A stretch of DNA of 64,000 nucleotides, from the NCBI GenBank assembly GCA_002336805.1, contig DDEZ01000009.1, positions 1-64,000 of the forward strand, given 5' to 3'. Source of the stretch: Bacteroidetes bacterium UBA1941. Lineage in GTDB: Bacteria; Bacteroidota; Bacteroidia; Chitinophagales; LD1. Position 1 is the first letter of the stretch. Each line of letters starts with the position of its first letter. Under the pieces are notes generated by a model. It was given only the letters and a program-made list of their open reading frames with translations, had not been told where the DNA came from and ran no database searches. The translations under genes were made by a program, and so were the position numbers. Below, one piece after another: positions 44,996-52,050 of the stretch.

Positions 44996-46294
44996 CTACT
45001 CACCTATCACTGCACCGAGTGCTGTAAGGAGCCCTTTGGCCTTGAGCAGCATCTCGTCATACTCTGATTGTGGGTCGGCGTCATAGGTGATGGCTCCGCC
45101 CACCTGTATAGAAAGGTATTGTGCAGCGACATCATAATATATACTGCGAATGACGACATTCAGGTCAAAGTCGCCGGCAGGGGTGAAATAGCCGACGCTT
45201 CCCGAGTATAGTCCACGGCGCTGGTCCTCATACGCCTCGATGTTTTTCATTACTTCTACCTTTGGCGCACCTGTCATGCTGCCCATGGGGAAAGCGTGGC
45301 GGATGATATCTACGGGATGCACCTCCTCTCCCACTGTGGCGGTGACAGTCGATATCATCTGATGCACCGTAGCGAACTCATAGATACCGAATAGCTCTTC
45401 TACTTTTACGGAGCCTGTCTCTGCTGTATGCGCGAGGTCATTGCGTACGAGGTCCACTATCATGACGTTTTCGGCGCGTTCTTTTTCGCTCTGGAGGAGG
45501 GAAGCTTTTAGTTGTTGGTCTTCTTCTGTGTTAGCGCCTTTGCGGGTGGTACCTTTGATGGGCTGGGAGATAATCTTGTTGCCTTGCTTTCTCAGGAAGC
45601 GCTCGGGGCTGGCGCAGAGCATGTATTTGTCGCCTAGCTTGAAGAAAGAACTAAACGGTGCGCGGGCTGCGACATTCAGTTTCTCAAATACTAACAGCGG
45701 ATCGATCGCTGTCTGCTCTGCGTAGAACTCGCAGCAATAGTTCATCTCGTAGAAATCTCCGGCTACGATCTGGTCTTTAATGCGGGAGACGTTGGTGAGG
45801 TATTGGTGCTTTGCTGTGCGCGCCGTAAGGGTCAACGGTCGACGGTCAACGGTCGACGAATCGCCGCTAGTAATATTCATTATCCGCTCGTATAGATCGA
45901 ACGCCTCGGGATAGTTGCGGTTGATGGTCACTTTGCCGGCACGGCACTCGATGATGTAGCGTGGCTTGCAAAAATACATCAATGGCCAGTGCATGCCATC
46001 ATGATTGGCACTGGTGAGGTGCTCTACCTGATCTTTGAGCTCATAGGTGAGGAAGCCGAAGACCTTGTCACTGATATTGGTGGTAAATTTCTTGAGTGCC
46101 TCAAAACTATCCGTGCGGTCTGAGCAGAAATCCCAGGCATCTACGGCTAGTATCCACTCTACGGAGGAATATTTATCGAGCTGATAGTCGCAGCTATCGA
46201 GCAGGCAGACGGTCTGGAACTGTGCAGCCCAGCGCAGTGCGTTCCTCTTGAAAAGAGCAACATCTGCGACGGGGAATGTAGTAGTATCTGCCAC
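44996..46294 (-). CDS. pabB: Aminodeoxychorismate synthase component I-like (chorismate-binding) enzyme
   Basis: A 432-residue member of the anthranilate synthase/PabB family, converting chorismate (with glutamine amidotransferase help) to 4-amino-4-deoxychorismate for folate. The chorismate-binding domain covers about 165-425: QPIKGTTRKGANTEED, IVDLVRNDLAHTAETGSV, VHQMISTVTATV, AFPMGSMTGAPKVEVM and QVGGAITYDADPQSEYDE. PIKGTTRKG favours PabB over TrpE. No glutamine amidotransferase gene is adjacent. A 4x7-base GGTCRAC repeat (45830-45857) is translated within the linker at about residues 146-155. The gene is close to pgk (49 bases). Confidence 0.87.
   Translation of the reverse strand: MADTTTFPVADVALFKRNALRWAAQFQTVCLLDSCDYQLDKYSSVEWILAVDAWDFCSDRTDSFEALKKFTTNISDKVFGFLTYELKDQVEHLTSANHDGMHWPLMYFCKPRYIIECRAGKVTINRNYPEAFDLYERIMNITSGDSSTVDRRPLTLTARTAKHQYLTNVSRIKDQIVAGDFYEMNYCCEFYAEQTAIDPLLVFEKLNVAARAPFSSFFKLGDKYMLCASPERFLRKQGNKIISQPIKGTTRKGANTEEDQQLKASLLQSEKERAENVMIVDLVRNDLAHTAETGSVKVEELFGIYEFATVHQMISTVTATVGEEVHPVDIIRHAFPMGSMTGAPKVEVMKNIEAYEDQRRGLYSGSVGYFTPAGDFDLNVVIRSIYYDVAAQYLSIQVGGAITYDADPQSEYDEMLLKAKGLLTALGAVIGE
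45830..45857. repeat. Short tandem repeat GGTCRAC x4 inside the pabB-like gene
   Basis: GGTCAACGGTCGAC occurs twice in tandem (45830-45843 and 45844-45857), that is four 7-base units alternating A and G. It lies in-frame within the coding sequence of the linker before the chorismate-binding domain. The repeat type is more usual for intergenic DNA. Confidence 0.85.
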
Positions 46295-46343
46295 CTGCGA
46301 AATTGTATTTCAGCCAACTGCCACCCGGCAACTGACAACCGAC

Positions 46344-47564
46344 TTAGCCTCTGATAGCCTTGATGCCCGGCAGTTCCTTGCCCTCAAAGTATTCTAGCAA
46401 TGCGCCGCCGCCGGTGGAGACATAGCTCACCTTGTCAGCGAGACCAAACTGATTGACAGCGGCCACAGAGTCACCACCGCCTACCAAGCTAAATGCTCCG
46501 TTCTGCGTAGCAGCGGCTACGGCTTCTGCCACAGCTTTGGTACCTTTCTGGAATTTCTCCATCTCGAAGACACCCATCGGACCATTCCAGAGTATGGTCT
46601 TAGAGTTCTTGATCACATCAGAAAATTCTGCTATCGCCTTCTCTCCTATGTCGAGGCCCATCCAGCCATCAGGGATATTATTGTTATACGCCTCTTTGCT
46701 ATCTGCATCATTGGCAAATTTATCCGCTACGATAGAGTCTACCGGCAGGAGTATCTTGCAGCCTTTCGCAGCGGCTTTGGCCAGCACTTCTTTGGCTGTG
46801 TCCAGGCGGTCATCTTCTACGAGAGAGTTGCCGATATTACCACCTTGAGCTTTAAAGAAAGTGTAAGCCATGCCACCACCTATGATGATATTGTCGGCCT
46901 TAGGAATCAGGTTCTCTATGATGAGCATCTTGTCAGACACTTTAGCTCCGCCGAGGATAGCAGTGAAAGGCTTCTCAGCACTCTGTATTACTTTATCTGC
47001 ATTCTTGATCTCAGCTGCCATCAGGTAGCCAAACATCTTCTTATCTTCTGTATAGTAATTGGCCACAATAGTGGTAGAGGCGTGTGCACGATGTGCTGTA
47101 CCGAAAGCATCATTCACATATATATCGCCATGCTTAGACAGCTTTTCAGCAAAGCCGGCATCTCCCTTCTCTTCTTCTTTGTAGAATCGGAGATTCTCCA
47201 GCAGGATCACTTCACCTGGTTTCAGTGCAGCAGACAGACTGAATGCCTCCTCTCCTATGCAGTCACCGGCAAACCTGACCTCTACGCCCAGCAGCTCAGA
47301 GGTGCGGGCCACGACATTTTTCAGTGTATGCTTGGCATAGTCTACAGTACCATCTTCTTTCAGCTTCTTTAGCGGGCGGCCCAGGTGACTCATGAGGACT
47401 ACAGCGCCGCCATCTTTCAGTATCTTCTGTATGGTAGGCACAGCGGCACGGATGCGGCTATCGTCAGTGACGTTGTATTGCTTATCCAGAGGCACATTGA
47501 AATCTACGCGTATCAGGGCCTTGTGTCCGGAGAAATTGAGCGAGTCGATAGTCTTGATGTCCAT
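46344..47564 (-). CDS. pgk: Phosphoglycerate kinase
   Basis: A 406-residue cytoplasmic enzyme moving a phosphate between 1,3-bisphosphoglycerate and ADP in glycolysis. The N-terminal domain has KALIRVDFNVPLDK and VVLMSHLGRP and ILLENLRFYKEEEKGD; AKVSDKMLIIENLIPKADN follows; the C-terminal domain has WNGPMGVFEMEKFQKGT and LVGGGDSVAAVNQFGLADKVSYVSTGG (quoted in parts). It is full length. A pabB-like gene follows 49 bases behind it on the same strand. Confidence 0.97.
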   Translation of the reverse strand: MDIKTIDSLNFSGHKALIRVDFNVPLDKQYNVTDDSRIRAAVPTIQKILKDGGAVVLMSHLGRPLKKLKEDGTVDYAKHTLKNVVARTSELLGVEVRFAGDCIGEEAFSLSAALKPGEVILLENLRFYKEEEKGDAGFAEKLSKHGDIYVNDAFGTAHRAHASTTIVANYYTEDKKMFGYLMAAEIKNADKVIQSAEKPFTAILGGAKVSDKMLIIENLIPKADNIIIGGGMAYTFFKAQGGNIGNSLVEDDRLDTAKEVLAKAAAKGCKILLPVDSIVADKFANDADSKEAYNNNIPDGWMGLDIGEKAIAEFSDVIKNSKTILWNGPMGVFEMEKFQKGTKAVAEAVAAATQNGAFSLVGGGDSVAAVNQFGLADKVSYVSTGGGALLEYFEGKELPGIKAIRG

Positions 47565-47636
47565 TGAGTGTTGATAGTTTTGTGATGGCTAAAATACTTT
47601 TTTGCAGAAAAATGTATGGCATTCCAAAGAAATTTC

Positions 47637-47644
47637 TACATTTG
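47637..47644 (+). promoter_or_regulatory. -7 element candidate for tRNA-Glu
   Basis: TACATTTG fits TAnnTTTG, 28 bases ahead of the tRNA. No TTG at the ideal 19-base distance is present. Confidence 0.4.
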
Positions 47645-47672
47645 CGCTCCGCAACCACGGAAACGAAAGTTT

Positions 47673-47744
47673 GCCGCGTTCGTCTATCGGTTAGGACACC
47701 TCCCTTTCACGGAGGTAAGAGGGGTTCGACTCCCCTACGCGGTA
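47673..47744 (+). tRNA. tRNA-Glu (anticodon TTC)
   Basis: A 72-base cloverleaf can be drawn by hand. The acceptor stem GCCGCGT pairs with ACGCGGT (one G-T), the anticodon arm is CCTCC-CTTTCAC-GGAGG with TTC in the anticodon position, and the T arm is AGGGG-TTCGACT-CCCCT. The CCA end is not encoded. The sequence resembles E. coli tRNA-Glu in the TTCGTCT and CCTTTCACGG segments. A terminator follows. Confidence 0.95.
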
Positions 47745-47748
47745 CTTG

Positions 47749-47780
47749 AGCCAATCATATTTTTTATGGTTGGCTTTTTT
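47749..47780 (+). terminator. Rho-independent terminator of tRNA-Glu
   Basis: AGCCAATCATA and TATGGTTGGCT form an 11-bp stem with one G-T pair and a 5-base loop, followed by TTTTT. Confidence 0.85.
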
Positions 47781-47802
47781 ATTTATACAATAAAACAATA
47801 CG

Positions 47803-48000
47803 ATGAAGTCTCTTACTATCACATCAAATACGAATGAACTCGACGGCTCTCTGGTAGACACTATCAAGGCGCTATTCCCAAACAAAAACGTACGCATAGT
47901 AGTGCTGGCCGAGCAGGAAGAGGCACCGCAGATACGTATACTGCCTGCTCCGGCCAAAAAACGCGGCAGACCGTCTAAAAAGACTTCGTCAAAAGGCTAA
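47803..48000 (+). CDS. AT-hook mini-protein
   Basis: A 65-residue protein, Lys-rich at the end. Residues 1-40 (SLTITSNTNELDGSLVDTIK, FPNKNVRIVVLAEQEE) look like a small beta-alpha-beta dimer part. Residues 52-60 are KKRGRPSKK, a near-ideal AT-hook core (GRP flanked by basic residues) that binds the minor groove of AT-rich DNA. It follows the tRNA terminator and is convergent with the DUF4130 gene 10 bases away. It could be a DNA-binding regulator or antitoxin-like protein; no toxin gene is adjacent. Function inferred from the AT-hook only. Confidence 0.7.
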   Translation: MKSLTITSNTNELDGSLVDTIKALFPNKNVRIVVLAEQEEAPQIRILPAPAKKRGRPSKKTSSKG

Positions 48001-48010
48001 TACCGGGGTT

Positions 48011-48772
48011 TTACATCGGGCTTTTTTCCGTCAGGTGCTTCCAATACCGCTTTGGCACGTGACGGATATGCAGCTTCATGTTCTTTCGGCTGGCTATGTT
48101 GGTGCTTTTAAAATATTGCTGCCACAAGGTCTGATATAAGGCTTCATTCTGATCCATCCATAAAACGCTATCAGCACCCTGACTCTCCTCACTGAAAGTG
48201 ATCGTGATGGTCTGCACCGTTTTCAGATCGTAGTAGATCCCAAAGCCCCTGCGAAGGTCATAGATGATCCACTGCTGATCCGCATAGCGCTTCTCAAAAT
48301 GCTCGCGTATGAGCGGTATCACATTGAAATCAGGCTCTATGCCATCATAAAAGATATTATCCTTTGTCAGTTTAAACCGGATGAACGCCTTCATCCGGTG
48401 CCGCTCGCGGTGCACCATGCGGTCTACGCGCTGCAGGCGCAATACCGCAAAATTGGAATAATCCTTTTCGATATTGCGCGGACTGGATAGCGCGTGGCGA
48501 ATATAGGCAAGCATGGTATCCTCCTCCTGAAGCGTATCCGCCAGATAGGCATGGTAGATGGATTGCAATCCTTCACGTGATAGCTTTTTAGTCAAACCAT
48601 CCCACACTCGTTTTGCCTTGACCTCGTCTGTATCTATGTGTATCGTCTTACCAAACATAACTGTCCCCGGCGCCTCCTTGCAGATATGTACATCTGTTAG
48701 TTTATATTCATAAACATAGAATACAGCAGAGAGGAAGCCCTCAAATGTTTTATCATAGACCAGCACGTCCAT
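48011..48772 (-). CDS. TIGR03915-type DUF4130 protein (putative DNA repair partner)
   Basis: A 253-residue cytoplasmic protein. The opening VLVYDKTFEGFLSAVFYVYE and the later RMVHRERHRMKAFIRFKLTKD with DLRRGFGIYYD are the marks of the DUF4130 family known as TIGR03915. Genes of this family sit beside the radical SAM TIGR03916 gene in many bacteria and are predicted to act together on DNA, without a proven reaction. The start overlaps the radical SAM stop by one base, so the two are translated together. No nuclease or glycosylase motif that I can name is visible. Confidence 0.88.
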   Translation of the reverse strand: MDVLVYDKTFEGFLSAVFYVYEYKLTDVHICKEAPGTVMFGKTIHIDTDEVKAKRVWDGLTKKLSREGLQSIYHAYLADTLQEEDTMLAYIRHALSSPRNIEKDYSNFAVLRLQRVDRMVHRERHRMKAFIRFKLTKDNIFYDGIEPDFNVIPLIREHFEKRYADQQWIIYDLRRGFGIYYDLKTVQTITITFSEESQGADSVLWMDQNEALYQTLWQQYFKSTNIASRKNMKLHIRHVPKRYWKHLTEKSPM

Positions 48773-50019
48773 CAGAAAATACTCAGCTGCTTTTGATGTA
48801 AAAGAAATTTGCCTGACGAGCCAGCGAGTATCAGTCCTTTGATCTGCATCTCGGTCAGGTCTCGCGTAGGCTCAGAGAGGCCGGCACAGGTGATGAAATG
48901 TTTGGCGCGGTTCATCGCGATGCCCATTTTCTTCAGGTGATCCCAGGTGAGCTGGCCAAATTTGCGGCCCTCTATGATCTTATTGATCGAGTGGAGCCCT
49001 ATACCTGGCACGCGTAGCAGCAGGGATTTATCTGCCTTATTGATATCGAGGGGGAAGAGTGACATATTGCGCAGCGCCCAGCCCAGCTTGGGGTCTATCT
49101 CTGAGTCAAAGAATGGTATCGTCTCAGGCAGCAATTCATCTGTAGTAAAGCCATAGAAGCGCTGGAGCCAGTCCGCCTGGTAGAGCCTGTTTTCGCGCAG
49201 GAGGGGCACCTGTGATCCGAGTGCGGGAAGGCGGTTGTCATTGCTGATAGGTACATAGCCAGAGTAGTACACACGCTTCATTTTAAACTTATCGTAGAAA
49301 GCCGAGGCGACTTTCATTATATCGCGATCTGTCTCGCCTGTAGCGCCTACGATCACCTGCGTACTCTGCCCGGCTGGCACGAAGGTCGGCACCTTGCGGA
49401 GTACCTTGCGCTCGTCCTGGTATTGTGTGATCTCATTTGTGATCTGCCGGATGGGTACGATCATGTCCTCACGCTTCTTGTCAGGTGCCAGGAGTCTGAG
49501 ACCTTCATTGGTAGGCATCTCGATATTCATACTGAGGCGGTCGGCATAGAGGCCCGCAGCATGCATCAGGTCGGGGCTGGCGCCGGGTATAGATTTGAGA
49601 TGTATATAGCCGTTAAAGTTTTGCTCCGTGCGTAGCTTCTTTGCGATCAGTACCATACGCTCCATAGTGTAGTCGGCATTCTTCATGATGCCGGAGCTGA
49701 GAAATAATCCTTCGATGTAGTTCCTCCGATAGAAATTCATGGTCAGGTCTACCACCTCATCCACACTAAAGCTTGTCCTCTTGATATCATTGCTCCGGCG
49801 GGTGACACAGTAGGCGCAATCATAGATGCAAATATTGCTCATGAGTATTTTGAGCAGTGAGACGCAGCGACCATCCTCCGTATAAGTATGGCAAATGCCA
49901 CTGCCTGTATCGCCTAGTCCCTTGTCTTTATTCTTTCTCGTGCTACCGCTGGAGGAGCAGGACACATCATACTTAGCCGCATCGGCCAGTATCGCGAGCT
50001 TGGCCTGAATCTTTTCCAT
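48772..50019 (-). CDS. TIGR03916-type radical SAM protein, putative DNA modification/repair
   Basis: A 415-residue iron-sulfur enzyme. The radical SAM cluster motif is CIYDCAYC (Cys64, Cys68, Cys71). An unusual Cys21 (SCSSSGS) precedes it, and QVIVGATGETDRDIMKVAS and LPALGSQVPLLRENRLYQ follow. A helix-hairpin-helix-like DNA-binding motif (LLLRVPGIGLHSINKIIEGR) lies near residues 325-345. The family is named putative DNA modification/repair radical SAM protein and resembles spore photoproduct lyase distantly. ATG at 50019 is preferred over 50055 since it starts with MEKIQAKLAILADAAKYDVS. It is the first gene of the pair with DUF4130. Confidence 0.9.
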   Translation of the reverse strand: MEKIQAKLAILADAAKYDVSCSSSGSTRKNKDKGLGDTGSGICHTYTEDGRCVSLLKILMSNICIYDCAYCVTRRSNDIKRTSFSVDEVVDLTMNFYRRNYIEGLFLSSGIMKNADYTMERMVLIAKKLRTEQNFNGYIHLKSIPGASPDLMHAAGLYADRLSMNIEMPTNEGLRLLAPDKKREDMIVPIRQITNEITQYQDERKVLRKVPTFVPAGQSTQVIVGATGETDRDIMKVASAFYDKFKMKRVYYSGYVPISNDNRLPALGSQVPLLRENRLYQADWLQRFYGFTTDELLPETIPFFDSEIDPKLGWALRNMSLFPLDINKADKSLLLRVPGIGLHSINKIIEGRKFGQLTWDHLKKMGIAMNRAKHFITCAGLSEPTRDLTEMQIKGLILAGSSGKFLLHQKQLSIF

Positions 50020-50079
50020 AAAGCTAAAATAATTAGCATTTACTACAAACAACACAAAAGAAGCCGGTATTTTTCCACT

Positions 50080-50087
50080 TATATTTG
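50080..50087 (+). promoter_or_regulatory. -7-like element immediately before the GDPD gene
   Basis: TATATTTG fits TAnnTTTG and ends only 3 bases before the ATG at 50091. If active, the mRNA would be almost leaderless. No TTG sits 19-20 bases upstream, so this is a weak call. Confidence 0.3.
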
Positions 50088-50090
50088 GGT

Positions 50091-50978
50091 ATGAAATCTA
50101 CTTTTCTACTCAGCGCCGCCTTGTTGTTCTGCTTGCCAATCTTTGCTCAAAAATTTGACATAGAGGGGCACCGTGGCTGCCGGGGACTGATGCCGGAGAA
50201 TACGATACCAGCCTTTATCAAAGCTGTAGAACTCGGCGCTACGACACTGGAGATGGATGTGCTGGTCACGAGAGATGGGCAACTGGTAGTATCTCACGAC
50301 CCGGTGCTGAATGATGTGATCATGACCAAGCCTGACGAGACACCGGTGACAGCAGAGGAGGCCAAGAAGCTACGTATATTTGATATGCCGTATGCGGAGA
50401 TAAAGAAGTACGATGCCGGGCTGAGGGGCAACCCGAAATTTCCGGATCAGCAGAAGATGGCTGTCTATAAGCCTTTGCTGAAAGCCGTGATCGATACCGT
50501 GGAGAAATATGTGAAAGCGCACAAACTCGCACCGGTGCATTATAACATCGAAACCAAGTCAACCACAGACGGCGACAATGTCTACAATCCGAAGCCAAAT
50601 ATCTTTGCGCAGACACTCTATGATGCGATAGCGGATAAGAAGGTGATTCCACGCTGCATCATTCAGTCATTTGACCCGCGTACGCTGCAGGAGATAAAAA
50701 AAATCGATGCCAATATCACCACCGCCCTGCTGGTGGCCAATCTGAATGGCTTTGATAAAAATATAGCGGAGCTGGGCTTCCCTCCTGCTATCTACAGCCC
50801 GGAGTATCATCTGGTCAATAAGAAGCTCGTAGCCAAATGCCATGCACTAAATATAAAAGTGATACCATGGACGGTGAATGAGGAGAAGACGATGCGCAAG
50901 CTGAAAGACCTCGGTGCAGATGGCCTGATCAGCGATTATCCTGATAGGGCTTTGAAAGCGCTTGGTACGGGGAAGTAG
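50091..50978 (+). CDS. Secreted glycerophosphodiester phosphodiesterase
   Basis: A 295-residue enzyme with a signal peptide ending IFAQ, so periplasmic. It cleaves glycerophosphodiesters to glycerol 3-phosphate and an alcohol. TIM-barrel motifs: GHRGCRGLMPENTIPAF (His27, Arg28, Glu36, Asn37), TTLEMDVLVTRDGQLVVSHD (metal Glu54 and Asp56, His69), and VIPWTVNEEKTMRKL with DGLISDYPD near the end. The catalytic set is complete. A TTG in-frame 6 bases upstream is less likely than this ATG. A repeat structure follows the stop. Confidence 0.94.
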   Translation: MKSTFLLSAALLFCLPIFAQKFDIEGHRGCRGLMPENTIPAFIKAVELGATTLEMDVLVTRDGQLVVSHDPVLNDVIMTKPDETPVTAEEAKKLRIFDMPYAEIKKYDAGLRGNPKFPDQQKMAVYKPLLKAVIDTVEKYVKAHKLAPVHYNIETKSTTDGDNVYNPKPNIFAQTLYDAIADKKVIPRCIIQSFDPRTLQEIKKIDANITTALLVANLNGFDKNIAELGFPPAIYSPEYHLVNKKLVAKCHALNIKVIPWTVNEEKTMRKLKDLGADGLISDYPDRALKALGTGK

Positions 50979-50989
50979 ACCAAACAGTC

Positions 50990-51071
50990 ACCCTCTAAAT
51001 CTCCCTAAAGGGAGACTTTAAAAGTCGCTTTGGTTTGTATTTAAGCCTCCCTTCAGGGAGGTTTGGAGGGT
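50990..51071. repeat. Palindromic repeat with CTCCCT-AGGGAG arms
   Basis: A 29-base arm (50990-51018) starting ACCCTCTAAATCTCCCT recurs inverted at 51043-51071 (ending TTTGGAGGGT), with about 24 of 29 positions identical. Each arm itself contains a small hairpin (CTCCCT and AGGGAG). It lies in the gap between GDPD and the next lipoprotein. I take it for a mobile-like intergenic palindrome of the type found in Bacteroidota; it could also end transcription. Confidence 0.8.
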
Positions 51072-51091
51072 AGAAATTTCACTCACTTCCT

Positions 51092-51099
51092 TATATTTG
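51092..51099 (+). promoter_or_regulatory. -7 element candidate of the PKD lipoprotein gene
   Basis: TATATTTG matches TAnnTTTG, 19 bases before the ATG at 51119. The -33 region is not clear. Confidence 0.4.
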
Positions 51100-51118
51100 T
51101 CTAAACGACCCACAACTC

Positions 51119-51826
51119 ATGAAGAAAAGCCTTGGCCTCGCTGCTGCCCTGCTACTGATCGCCGCTATCAGCTTTACCACTGCGTGCAAAAAGACAGCAC
51201 CACCTGATACCTGTATCGGATCGGTGCCGGATACGCTCTATGTGGGCCAGCAGGGTACCTTTATCAGCTGTACGCAGGGCGAGCTGAAGTCTACATTGTG
51301 GATCTGGGGCGATGGTGGCCGTGGCACGACTGATACCGCCTACCACACCTACACACAGCCAGGCACCTACCAGTGCAGCCTTATCACGTCCAATGGCACA
51401 GGCAACACGAAGAACTTTACCGTAGTAGTGATCCGTGCGGAGAATAACTGGACATTCCAGTCGGCCTCCTACCAGTCGGGCACTGCTGCTGTAGTGAATG
51501 ACACAGTACAGACCACCAATTTCACAGCTACCAATATCTCCAACGTGAGCAACCTCATCTTCGCTTTTGATACCCTGCCTACTGCTGATGGCAGCTACCA
51601 GGTGATAGATGCGCAGTTTGGCACCTATGGCTATCATACCGTGGGTGTGTACGTCTCTACGCCGAACGGCGCTAACTATGTCTCAACAGGCCGCGACCAC
51701 TCCGTAGCAGCTGTGACCTTCGTAGGCGGCAAGATCAACATCGCCCTCACTTCTTCCATGATGGTAAATGTGGCTGTACCAACCGATAGCTCGGTGCTGA
51801 CGGCTACTGTGCGTCAGACGCAGTAG
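51119..51826 (+). CDS. PKD-domain lipoprotein
   Basis: A 235-residue protein with a lipoprotein signal (hydrophobic core, FTTAC, lipid Cys22 or next to it). Residues about 40-110 form a PKD-like immunoglobulin domain (LWIWGDGGRGTTDTAYHTYT, then QPGTYQCSLITSNGTGN). The C-terminal half is another beta-sandwich without a name, with conserved-looking VVNDTVQTTNFTATN and HSVAAVTFVGGKINIALTSS. It probably faces the periplasm or cell surface and binds a glycan or protein. Not in an operon: repeats flank it on both sides. Confidence 0.78.
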   Translation: MKKSLGLAAALLLIAAISFTTACKKTAPPDTCIGSVPDTLYVGQQGTFISCTQGELKSTLWIWGDGGRGTTDTAYHTYTQPGTYQCSLITSNGTGNTKNFTVVVIRAENNWTFQSASYQSGTAAVVNDTVQTTNFTATNISNVSNLIFAFDTLPTADGSYQVIDAQFGTYGYHTVGVYVSTPNGANYVSTGRDHSVAAVTFVGGKINIALTSSMMVNVAVPTDSSVLTATVRQTQ

Positions 51827-51829
51827 GTT

Positions 51830-51901
51830 GATTTCGGATTTGGGATTTCGGATTTCGGCAGAGCCGGATTGTATTTACGGATTTACAAATTACGGATTTC
51901 A
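51830..51901. repeat. GGATTTCGG-type low-complexity repeat
   Basis: Tandem and near-tandem GGATTTC/GGATTTG units (51830-51868) followed by TTACGGATTT-like copies to 51900. No reading frame is supported here. Confidence 0.6.
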
Positions 51902-51906
51902 ATACC

Positions 51907-51934
51907 TATGCGTCTCCGCACCTCCGCGGTAAAA
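51907..51934. repeat. GCGTCTCCGC-CCTCCGCGG dispersed repeat copy
   Basis: TATGCGTCTCCGCACCTCCG followed by CGGTAAAA. Its reverse complement (TTTTACCGCGGAGGTGCGGA, GACGCATA) closely matches the copy near the right end at 63924-63953. It seems to be a dispersed intergenic element. Confidence 0.6.
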
Positions 51935-52050
51935 CAATGTATTTCCCGTCGCCCCTCGTCCTCCGTCCCTCGCCCCCAAAAGCAAGAGGCACCAAACTCG
52001 CGCCTGATGCCTCCTGTTTCTAAAACCCAATTAAAAGTTGATGCCGCTGC

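Noticed and set aside
47673..48000. Genomic-island junction at tRNA-Glu
   Set aside because: No integrase gene and no repeated tRNA 3' end is visible in the window, and the tRNA is followed by its own terminator.
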